Part shown: positions 1 to 5,996 of the stretch, piece after piece | Numbering within the stretch: position 1 is the first letter of the stretch | Layout of the letters: every line of letters starts with the position of its first letter | Origin: Cryomorphaceae bacterium | Lineage (GTDB): Bacteria > Bacteroidota > Bacteroidia > Flavobacteriales > BACL11 | DNA length: 7,431 nucleotides | Direction of reading: 5' to 3' | Assembly (NCBI GenBank): GCA_949511925.1 | Contig: CATEYX010000004.1 | Span: 1-7,431 of the forward strand | Translations under genes and position numbers: made by a program | The notes under the pieces: generated by a model | The model's database searches: none | The model's input: the letters and a program-made list of their open reading frames with translations, nothing else | What the model was told of the DNA's origin: nothing

Positions 1-73
1 CTATAAGCAAAGCATGAAACAGAATTGTTCCAATAATTCCTTTGCGTTTGCTTTTCTTTTCAGCAGCAGTCAT
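1..73 (-). CDS. tonB: TonB-like energy transducer, N-terminus only (runs off left edge)
   Basis: Only the first 24 codons are present, reading MTAAEKKSKRKG followed by IIGTILFHALLI. This is a short basic cytoplasmic tail (K6, K7, K9, R10, K11) leading into a hydrophobic helix. The helix has His at residue 20 and Thr at 16. E. coli TonB has its essential membrane His at 20 and Ser at 16 in the same spacing. The gene starts one base after the exbD stop, in the place where flavobacteria usually carry the energy transducer of an exbB-exbD-tonB operon. The expected role is to span the periplasm and transmit proton-motive force from ExbB/ExbD to TonB-dependent outer-membrane receptors. The C-terminal TonB domain lies outside the window, so the call rests on the N-terminus and the neighbours. 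Confidence 0.8.
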   Translation of the reverse strand, partial: MTAAEKKSKRKGIIGTILFHALLI

Positions 74-74
74 A

Positions 75-467
75 CTAATTAGGAGTTGTTGCTAGTACTA
101 TTTTGTATTTGTTTCTATAAGCAATATCCATAACTTTTACAACATGTTCAATAGCAACTGTTTTGTCGGTATGCAAGATGATTGCAGGCTCTTTTTCATT
201 CTTAATGAGTAGTTTTAATTCTTGTTCAATACTTGCAGCTGTAACTTTATTTTCATTAATATAAAAATCAATATCCTTAGTGATGGAAATAGAAATAGTT
301 TGTTTTTCCAATGTTTTTGCTTTGCTGCTTGGTAAAAGTAGCTTTAAGGCATTAGGGCTTACAAGGGTAGAAGTAAGCATGAAAAAGATAAGTAATAGAA
401 AAACAATGTCCGTCATTGAGGACATATTAAAATTGGCACTTACTTTATTTCTACTTCTTAATCCCAT
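75..467 (-). CDS. exbD: ExbD/TolR-family biopolymer transport protein
   Basis: This is the stator and proton-channel subunit that works with ExbB to energise TonB. The 130-residue length is typical of the family. A short basic cytoplasmic tail (residues 1-14) is followed by one membrane helix at about 18-40, beginning SSMTDIVFLLLIFFM. Asp20 in this helix corresponds to the membrane Asp that carries protons in ExbD/TolR/MotB proteins. The remainder (about 45-130) is a soluble periplasmic domain with the usual 'ILHTDKTV' strand and 'VVKVMDIAYRNK' helix near the C-terminus. The ATG shares one base with the exbB stop (TAATG on the minus strand), which suggests coupled translation. The tonB-like ATG follows the TAG stop after a single base. 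ExbD and TolR cannot be fully separated by sequence alone, but the adjacent TonB start favours ExbD. Confidence 0.93.
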   Translation of the reverse strand: MGLRSRNKVSANFNMSSMTDIVFLLLIFFMLTSTLVSPNALKLLLPSSKAKTLEKQTISISITKDIDFYINENKVTAASIEQELKLLIKNEKEPAIILHTDKTVAIEHVVKVMDIAYRNKYKIVLATTPN

Positions 468-1165
468 TATTCGTTATGGTGTAAAAGGTCCAAAAATTCA
501 GTTGTTTTTGCTTCTAGCATAAACACTACTTTGTCTACTTTTGATACTAGGTAATTGTAAGCAATAAAGGCTATAATTCCTACTATCAAACCCGCTACTG
601 TTGTTGTCATTGCAGTGTAAATACCTTTGGAAAGCATCTCAACATCAATGTTTCCACCTGCACTTGCCATTTCATGGAAAGCAACAATCATTCCAATTAC
701 AGTTCCTAAAAACCCAATCATTGGGGCAGCTCCTGAAATGGTAGCTAGACTAGCTAAATTATTCTCCATTTTAAATACTTCAAGCTTACCTTGATTCTCA
801 ATAGCAGCTGAAATATCCGTCATGGGTTTATTAATTCTGTTTACTCCTTTTTCAATCATTCTTGAAATAGGGCTATCCGTATTACGGCATAAAGTTTTTG
901 CAGCTTCAATATCTTTTGCTTCTACAAAATTCTGAATACTTTTTAGGAAAGAGTCATCCTCAATACTAGCCTTTCTAATAGCTGAAAAACGCTCAATTAA
1001 AATGTATACTGCGAAAATAGAAAGTAAACCTAAAGCTCCCATCACTAAGTTTCCTCCAATTCCTCCTGAAGTAATTAAGTCAATAACAGATAAAGTTTTT
1101 TCGGTAATTACTGGAGCGCTTAAGCTGTCAGTAGTTAATGGGATTTGTAATAGAAATGAATTCAT
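467..1165 (-). CDS. exbB: MotA/TolQ/ExbB proton channel family protein
   Basis: This inner-membrane proton channel forms the TonB-energising motor with ExbD. The 232 residues show the family's three-helix layout. An N-terminal extension of about 37 residues precedes TM1 (about 38-58). A cytoplasmic domain follows (about 60-140), containing 'SPISRMIEKGVNRI' at 98-111. TM2 contains GAAPMIGFLGTVIGM (145-159), and TM3 contains YTAMTTTVAGLIVGI (183-197). The conserved polar residues T155 in TM2 and the Thr cluster 187-189 in TM3 lie where family members line the proton path with Thr. The C-terminal tail (about 207-232) is cytoplasmic and helical. The gene sits 25 bases after nhaD and overlaps exbD by one base. 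A weak promoter-like element lies just upstream, so it may be transcribed both from the longer operon and on its own. Confidence 0.93.
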   Translation of the reverse strand: MNSFLLQIPLTTDSLSAPVITEKTLSVIDLITSGGIGGNLVMGALGLLSIFAVYILIERFSAIRKASIEDDSFLKSIQNFVEAKDIEAAKTLCRNTDSPISRMIEKGVNRINKPMTDISAAIENQGKLEVFKMENNLASLATISGAAPMIGFLGTVIGMIVAFHEMASAGGNIDVEMLSKGIYTAMTTTVAGLIVGIIAFIAYNYLVSKVDKVVFMLEAKTTEFLDLLHHNE

Positions 1166-1178
1166 AATTAGTAAACGC

Positions 1179-1186
1179 TAAAGTTA
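1179..1186 (-). promoter_or_regulatory. Weak candidate -7 element upstream of exbB
   Basis: The minus strand reads TAACTTTA, which matches seven of eight positions of the Bacteroidota -7 consensus TAnnTTTG. It is 13 bases upstream of the exbB ATG. I did not identify a matching -33 TTG. In AT-rich DNA such a near-match occurs easily by chance, so this is only a possible internal promoter for exbB-exbD-tonB. Confidence 0.22.
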
Positions 1187-1190
1187 AGTT

Positions 1191-2480
1191 TTATTGCATT
1201 AAGATGTAAGTAGCTGCTCCAGCTAAATAGCCCATTAATGCTAATAATGAAATATTTTTTATGTACCAGATAAAGTCAATTTTAAGAATTCCCATAACCG
1301 CAACTCCTGCAGCTGAACCAATAATTAAAACAGATCCTCCTGTACCTGCACAATAAGCTAAAAACTCCCAAAATTTACCATCAACAGCAAAGTCGCCTAC
1401 AGGTGCAATCTCATACATTCCCATAGCTCCTGCTACTAAAGGTACATTATCCACAATGGAAGAAAGTAGCCCAATTATCATGTTGATGATATAAATATCA
1501 CCATTAAATGTTTTGTTTAAGAAATTAGCGACTATATCCAATTGCCCTGCTGATTGTAAAGCAGCTACTGCTAATAAAATTCCTAAAAAGAAAAATATAG
1601 TTGGAACATCTATTTTTTTCATCACTCCAATAACAGAGAGCTGAGATTTTTGTTCATGGTTTTTACTTCTATGTAAGATTTCAGTAACTAACCAAAGAAC
1701 TCCTAATGATAATAATATTCCTAAATAAGGAGGTAAATGAGTAACGGTTTTGAAGATAGGTACAAATAGTAAACCAGCTACTCCTAAGTAAAACACTAAA
1801 TTTCTTTCGAATGATGTAGTTGGATCGGTATAATGTTCTTTGCTTTCTAATTTTACTGGTCTTGTTACCTCTCCTTTAAGTTTAAAGGTTAAATAAATTA
1901 AAGGTACAAGTGCACATACTACTGAAGGTAAAAATACAGATGTAATAATATTACTTGCTGTAACTTGCCCTCCAATCCAAAGCATTATAGTAGTAATATC
2001 ACCAATTGGGGACCAAGCACCACCTGCATTAGCTGATAGGATTACTATTCCTGCAAACATCCACAAATTTTCTTTGTCCTTAATCAGTTTGGTAAGTAAA
2101 GCCGACATAACAATTGCGGTTGTTAAGTTATCCAAAGCGGCTGAGAAAAAGAAAGTGATAATGCTTAAAATCCACATTAAAGCCACCTTCTTGTTAGTCG
2201 TAATCTTATCTGTAATGATTGAAAACCCTTCATGAGCATCAATCAATTCTACAATAGTCATTGCTCCTAAAAGGAAGAATAAAATTTCAGCAATATCTAC
2301 TAAATGATGGGCTAAATGCTCGTTCAAATGGTGTGCATCAACTCCTGTAAAAGCGTAAAGTGCCCAAGCAAGTCCTCCAATAATTAATGCTGAAGCTGCC
2401 TTATCAACTTTGATTGAATGCTCTAAGGCAATTGCCATGTATCCTAAAACGAATACAATAATCATAAGTGTTGTTATCAT
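1191..2480 (-). CDS. nhaD: NhaD-type Na+/H+ antiporter
   Basis: This polytopic inner-membrane antiporter of the ion-transporter superfamily expels Na+ (and probably Li+) in exchange for H+. The 429 residues form about a dozen hydrophobic segments with an inverted-repeat layout. Each half carries an ion-site motif: SAALDNLTTAIVM (113-125, D117 and N118) and SSIVDNVPLVAGAMGMY (340-356, D344 and N345). Other NhaD hallmarks are NAGGAWSPIGDITTIM (151-166, with D161, T163 and T164) and the glycine-rich GTGGS (379-383) followed by SAAGVA (389-394). A soluble loop at about 200-225 separates the halves. A short His-rich stretch at 50-59 holds five His. The gene is 36 bases after the mscS-like gene and I saw no exact promoter element in that gap, so read-through from upstream is likely. 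ArsB-type transporters share the fold, but the motifs point to NhaD. Confidence 0.92.
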   Translation of the reverse strand: MITTLMIIVFVLGYMAIALEHSIKVDKAASALIIGGLAWALYAFTGVDAHHLNEHLAHHLVDIAEILFFLLGAMTIVELIDAHEGFSIITDKITTNKKVALMWILSIITFFFSAALDNLTTAIVMSALLTKLIKDKENLWMFAGIVILSANAGGAWSPIGDITTIMLWIGGQVTASNIITSVFLPSVVCALVPLIYLTFKLKGEVTRPVKLESKEHYTDPTTSFERNLVFYLGVAGLLFVPIFKTVTHLPPYLGILLSLGVLWLVTEILHRSKNHEQKSQLSVIGVMKKIDVPTIFFFLGILLAVAALQSAGQLDIVANFLNKTFNGDIYIINMIIGLLSSIVDNVPLVAGAMGMYEIAPVGDFAVDGKFWEFLAYCAGTGGSVLIIGSAAGVAVMGILKIDFIWYIKNISLLALMGYLAGAATYILMQ

Positions 2481-2516
2481 AAATTTTTTCTGTTGAGTTT
2501 TTTATATTTTTATTGT

Positions 2517-3614
2517 CTAGTTTTTTTGTAGATAAACTGTCGTGCTTGGGAATGCGAAATCACTATTGTGTTTTTTTACAATCTCCATAATTTTATAATT
2601 TACATCTTCTTTAACATTTATTAAATCCTCCCATTTCGGGCTGGCTACAAAGTACATTACCATAATGTCTAATGAACTTGATCCAAATTCTTGAAAACGA
2701 ACTCTACCATCTTGATTTGTTTTTTCATGCAGATTAATCATTTCTTGAATATCAGTAACAATTGCTTTTATTTGTTCTGGAGTAGTTTCGTAAGTTAAAC
2801 CAATATTAAATTTGACTCTCCTTACCGGTCTCAATCCTAGGTTGTCTAATTCTGCATCAATCATTTTTTTGTTTGGTACAGTTACTAAACTTTTGTCAAA
2901 AGTTCTAATTCGGGTACTTCTGAATCCTACTTTTTCAACTATACCTGTTACGGAACCAACAGTTACAATATCACCTACAGTAAAAGGTTGGTCAAAAAAG
3001 ATAGTGAAAGAACCTAAAAGGTTTTCCAAACTCTCCTTAGAAGCCATAGCTAGGGCAAGACCCCCAATTCCTAATCCTGTTGCTAGTGCAGTAATATTTA
3101 CCTCAAAGATATTCCCCATTACAATTACTAAGGCAAATATATATGTAACAATTTTTGCGATTTCAATAATAAAAGGAATAAGCTGATCATCCATTTTATT
3201 TTCAGTCGCTTCAGCTCTTTTATTTAAAATTAAGCCGATAAAATCAATTACCTTTAAGATAATCCAGAAAATAGAATAAACATAAATAAGAGAATAACCT
3301 TTATTGATAAGCATCTTTAATCCTACTTCATTCTCTGGAGCTAAGTTCCATACAGAAGGATATTCTATGTGTGAGCTTCCTAAATAGATGATAGAAAGCA
3401 TAATGCAAAAACCTATAGGCTTGGTAAGTAAAGCGTCAAATTTATCTATTCCTACTTCCGCTCCTTTTTTGCCAACTACTTTGAATAATAAGTGACTTAA
3501 GTATTTAGAGATTAATTTCTTAAAAATAAATCCTACAAGAATTGCTCCTAAAAACCAAGCGTAGTCTTGAATTGTATTTCCTAGTATTTCTATAAATAAG
3601 AATTCTGTTTCCAT
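2517..3614 (-). CDS. MscS-family mechanosensitive ion channel
   Basis: This is probably an inner-membrane channel that opens under membrane tension and releases solutes during hypo-osmotic shock. The 365 residues carry about five hydrophobic helices, at roughly 17-33, 64-80, 107-130, 147-168 and the pore helix 173-205. E. coli MscS has three helices, so this is an extended family member. The pore helix contains ATGLGIGGLALAMASKES (178-195). The beta domain follows with FFDQPFTVGDIVTVG (206-220) and TVPNKKMIDAELDNLG (245-260). The C-terminal alpha/beta domain ends with FAFPSTTVYL (353-362), a usual closing motif of the family. Relative to E. coli MscS, the hinge Gly113 position is Glu194 and the Gly108 position is Ala189. 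The start lies 10 bases after the dehydrogenase stop, so the two genes are probably co-transcribed. The exact subfamily and gating behaviour cannot be read from the sequence. Confidence 0.9.
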   Translation of the reverse strand: METEFLFIEILGNTIQDYAWFLGAILVGFIFKKLISKYLSHLLFKVVGKKGAEVGIDKFDALLTKPIGFCIMLSIIYLGSSHIEYPSVWNLAPENEVGLKMLINKGYSLIYVYSIFWIILKVIDFIGLILNKRAEATENKMDDQLIPFIIEIAKIVTYIFALVIVMGNIFEVNITALATGLGIGGLALAMASKESLENLLGSFTIFFDQPFTVGDIVTVGSVTGIVEKVGFRSTRIRTFDKSLVTVPNKKMIDAELDNLGLRPVRRVKFNIGLTYETTPEQIKAIVTDIQEMINLHEKTNQDGRVRFQEFGSSSLDIMVMYFVASPKWEDLINVKEDVNYKIMEIVKKHNSDFAFPSTTVYLQKN

Positions 3615-3624
3615 AGTGTTTTTT

Positions 3625-4851
3625 TTAAACTAATTGTTTTAGTGCAATTTCAAAAGCAGTCTTGGATATATTTGTTTTACTGTTGTTAATTAAATGTGAT
3701 TTAATCAATGCATTTTTAATACAATCTGAAGTGTCAGCAAAAATTGCTTTATCAGTCATTTCAACATTATCTTCCATCAAGTAAGCAAAAACTCTTGCCA
3801 TTCCGCAATTTGCGATAAAATCAGGTAATACACTCACTCTTTCATCAGCACTTTTTGAAATAGGTCCAAAAAAGATTTCTTTGTCGGCAAAAGGAACATT
3901 AGCTCCTGATGAAATAACTTCTAGTCCGTTATCAACCATAGCATCTAATTGAGCTTGAGTAAGCAAGCGTGAAGCTGCTGCAGGAACAAATATTTCAGCC
4001 CCCACACTCCATATTTTCTCATTTGCCTGTTCAAAAGTCAACATATCTTCAGTTTCTAAAAAGTTTGATGAACGGTTTTCTAACAATGATTCTATTTTTT
4101 CAAACGAATAGCCTTCTGGCTTTACTAATCCTCCAGCTTTGTCAATAATTCCTACAATAATAGCGCCAGCTTGTGCTAAATAATAGGCTGCTGCCCCAGC
4201 AACATTCCCCCATCCTTGTATGATTACTCTTTTCCCTTTTATATCTCCACCATAAATATTGTAATAATGTAAGATAGTTTCTGACACGCCATATCCTGTA
4301 ATCAAATCACCAACAGAATAATCTTTATTTGGATTAGGTGTTAAACTTTCTTGCCTAACAATTAACGGGACACCAACTTTTAGTTGGTTAATGATTTTCA
4401 TTTTACCCTCTTCATCTCTTCTATGATGCCCATTTACAATTCCTTCTAGTGGAAATAAAATTCCTTGCTCTTCACACATGGGTATTACTTCATGTACCTC
4501 ATCTACATTCATATCACCACCCGTACCGTAATATGTTTTTAATAATGGTTTTGCAGCTGCATACCATCTTTTTAAAACCTCTTTTTTTCTAGGATCTCTA
4601 GGGTCAAAATTTATTCCTGATTTTCCACCTCCAATTGGGGGTCCGGCAACTGTAAATTTAACCTCCATAGTTTTTGCAAGCGCTAGCACCTCATCTTTAG
4701 TTACTCCAACTCTCATTCTTGTTCCTCCAGCTGCAGCACCTCCTCTAAGTGAGTTTATTACTATCCAACCTTCAGCATCTGTTTTCTCATCTTTCCACTC
4801 AAAAACTATTTCAGGTTTTTTATCCTCAAATTTCTTTAATAATTCTTCCAT
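3625..4851 (-). CDS. Glu/Leu/Phe/Val dehydrogenase family amino-acid dehydrogenase
   Basis: This is a cytosolic NAD(P)-dependent enzyme that would interconvert an amino acid and its 2-oxo acid plus ammonium. The N-terminal substrate domain has GGTRM (42-46), Lys65 in MEVKFTVAG, GGGKSGI (74-80) with the presumed catalytic Lys77, and GTGGDMN (109-115) with the presumed catalytic Asp113. The 12-residue Lys-Lys spacing is the same as in leucine dehydrogenases. The C-terminal Rossmann domain has GWGNVAGAAA (213-222), VPAAASRLLT (289-298) and SGANVPF (315-321). At 408 residues it is longer than typical leucine dehydrogenases (about 365) and shorter than hexameric glutamate dehydrogenases (about 450). 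Extra sequence lies at about 137-178, before TGYGV (185-189). I therefore leave the substrate open. An exact TAnnTTTG element lies 22 bases upstream, so this gene probably opens the dehydrogenase-mscS-nhaD-exbBD transcript. Confidence 0.9.
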   Translation of the reverse strand: MEELLKKFEDKKPEIVFEWKDEKTDAEGWIVINSLRGGAAAGGTRMRVGVTKDEVLALAKTMEVKFTVAGPPIGGGKSGINFDPRDPRKKEVLKRWYAAAKPLLKTYYGTGGDMNVDEVHEVIPMCEEQGILFPLEGIVNGHHRRDEEGKMKIINQLKVGVPLIVRQESLTPNPNKDYSVGDLITGYGVSETILHYYNIYGGDIKGKRVIIQGWGNVAGAAAYYLAQAGAIIVGIIDKAGGLVKPEGYSFEKIESLLENRSSNFLETEDMLTFEQANEKIWSVGAEIFVPAAASRLLTQAQLDAMVDNGLEVISSGANVPFADKEIFFGPISKSADERVSVLPDFIANCGMARVFAYLMEDNVEMTDKAIFADTSDCIKNALIKSHLINNSKTNISKTAFEIALKQLV

Positions 4852-4873
4852 CTTCTTGGTTATATATTTTTTG

Positions 4874-4881
4874 CAAATGTA
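4874..4881 (-). promoter_or_regulatory. Candidate -7 promoter element for the dehydrogenase operon
   Basis: The minus strand reads TACATTTG, an exact match to the Bacteroidota -7 consensus TAnnTTTG. It lies in the 42-base gap between anmK and the dehydrogenase, 22 bases before the ATG. Initiation a few bases downstream would give an A-rich leader of roughly 15-18 bases. No clear -33 TTG is visible at the expected distance, which would fall inside the anmK 3' end. Confidence 0.5.
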
Positions 4882-4893
4882 TTAAATTTAGGT

Positions 4894-5937
4894 TTAGATT
4901 TCATGAATAAGCCCACCACAATTATCTCTATCGGCACCTGTAACAGATTGCAGACAGTTTACTTCATTCCTTAACCTTAAAACTCCAAGGAAAGCAAAAA
5001 TCAAGGATTCTTTAAATTCAATTAATTCTTTGTTTGGCACAAGTATTTCTGACTTAGAATAAAATGTTATCCGCTCCATTAAAAACGAATTAAACACTCC
5101 ACCACCTGTAAATAGTGCTGATTCATCTGTTAAAAATTTACCTATTTGAATAGCTGTATGTTCACAAAATGTACAAAGCAAATCTTCAGGTTTTTGGTTT
5201 TTAAGTATTGGAAAAATATGTTCTTCAACCCATTCTCTTCCTAATGATTTTGGAGCTTTTTTTATATAAAAATCTAACTGATTAAGTTGATGTAAAAGTG
5301 CTGGAACAATTTCCCCTTTTCGAGAAATATTTCCATTATAGTCGTACTCAAATCCTAATTTTTTACAAATATCATTTAAAACTATATTGGCTGGGCAAAT
5401 ATCAAATGCAATAATTTCCTCATTATTTTTTATGGATATATTGGCAAATCCACCAATATTAATACAATATTTATGTTTTGGAAAAAGCAATAAATCACCA
5501 ATTGGAACTAATGGAGCCCCTTGCCCATTGAGGAAGATGTCTAAACTTCTAAAGTCATTAATAGTTGTTGTTTTTGTAGTTTGAGAAATAGTTTTTCCGC
5601 AACCGATTTGTAGCGTGTAGTTGTTTTCTGGCTGATGAAATATGGTGTGCCCATGTGAAGCAATAAAATCTATTTTTTCACCATCCAGAAATACATTGAT
5701 TATTTCCCCAACATATTGTCCGAATTGAATATTAGCTTGTTCAATTGTGGCTTTATTTTGAGTATGTAAAGTTTCTAACTTTGATTTCCAGTAAATAGGA
5801 TATTTTAGAGTGTTTGACTTTTCAATTCTGTATTCCCATCCCTGATTTTTAGTAAAGGTGCATATAGCAAGGTCAATTCCATCTAGCGAGGTGCCGGACA
5901 TAATGCCTAAGGCTGTGTATTTTATTTTCTTAGTCAT
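4894..5937 (-). CDS. anmK: Anhydro-N-acetylmuramic acid kinase
   Basis: This cytosolic enzyme opens and phosphorylates 1,6-anhydro-MurNAc, a product of cell-wall turnover, using ATP to give MurNAc-6-phosphate for recycling. The 347 residues are a little shorter than E. coli AnmK (about 369). Motifs of the sugar-kinase/actin-like fold appear in order: GIMSGTSLDGID (11-22, phosphate loop), SHGHTIFHQP (94-103), NDFR (127-130), GQGAPLVP (138-145), NIGGFANIS (160-168), FDICPANIV (178-186) with the presumed catalytic Asp179, and TGGG (277-280). A closing SVTGADRDNCGG lies at 331-342. The usual Asp-Thr-Gly after the phenylalanine reads Asp-Ile-Cys here, while Asp itself is kept. The ATG is the first in frame and is only seven bases from a promoter-like element, so the mRNA may have almost no leader. 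The partner enzyme MurQ is not in the window. Confidence 0.93.
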   Translation of the reverse strand: MTKKIKYTALGIMSGTSLDGIDLAICTFTKNQGWEYRIEKSNTLKYPIYWKSKLETLHTQNKATIEQANIQFGQYVGEIINVFLDGEKIDFIASHGHTIFHQPENNYTLQIGCGKTISQTTKTTTINDFRSLDIFLNGQGAPLVPIGDLLLFPKHKYCINIGGFANISIKNNEEIIAFDICPANIVLNDICKKLGFEYDYNGNISRKGEIVPALLHQLNQLDFYIKKAPKSLGREWVEEHIFPILKNQKPEDLLCTFCEHTAIQIGKFLTDESALFTGGGVFNSFLMERITFYSKSEILVPNKELIEFKESLIFAFLGVLRLRNEVNCLQSVTGADRDNCGGLIHEI

Positions 5938-5944
5938 CAGTTTC

Positions 5945-5952
5945 CAAAAATA
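5945..5952 (-). promoter_or_regulatory. Candidate -7 promoter element for anmK
   Basis: The minus strand reads TATTTTTG, an exact match to TAnnTTTG. It ends seven bases before the anmK ATG. If transcription starts at the usual short distance downstream, the start would fall on or next to the ATG and give a leaderless or near-leaderless message. No TTG is visible at the usual -33 distance. Confidence 0.42.
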
Positions 5953-5964
5953 GTTTAAAAAATG

Positions 5965-5972
5965 TACTTTTG
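5965..5972 (+). promoter_or_regulatory. Candidate -7 promoter element for the acyl-CoA dehydrogenase
   Basis: The plus strand reads TACTTTTG, an exact match to the Bacteroidota TAnnTTTG element, 24 bases before the ATG. TTT/TTC at 5941-5944 is a one-mismatch version of the -33 TTG at a plausible spacing of about 20 bases. The predicted leader is AT-rich, with no Shine-Dalgarno site, and ends in AAAAGCCAATA before the ATG. The element lies 12 bases from the opposing anmK element. Confidence 0.55.
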
Positions 5973-5996
5973 CGTAAATTTAAATAAAAGCCAATA

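Noticed and set aside
280..522. Plus-strand open frame opposite exbD and the exbB 3' end
   Set aside because: It lies antisense to two well-supported genes, and its translation shows no recognisable motif. It is best read as a shadow frame.
2812..3186. Plus-strand open frame of 124 codons opposite the MscS-family gene
   Set aside because: The opposite strand encodes the conserved pore and beta domains. The antisense product is low-complexity, Ser/Thr/Ile-rich sequence without family features.
3618..3626. T-run between the MscS-family gene and the dehydrogenase, considered as a terminator tail
   Set aside because: Both flanking genes are on the minus strand, where the run is A. No stem precedes it, so it fits an A-rich leader.
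5387..5584. Plus-strand open frame of 65 codons inside anmK
   Set aside because: It is antisense to conserved AnmK motifs, with no promoter or leader evidence.
5975..5985. Overlapping AT palindromes TAAATTTA and ATTTAAAT before the acyl-CoA dehydrogenase start, considered as an operator
   Set aside because: Short A/T-only palindromes are expected by chance in such AT-rich spacer DNA, and nothing ties them to a known regulator.
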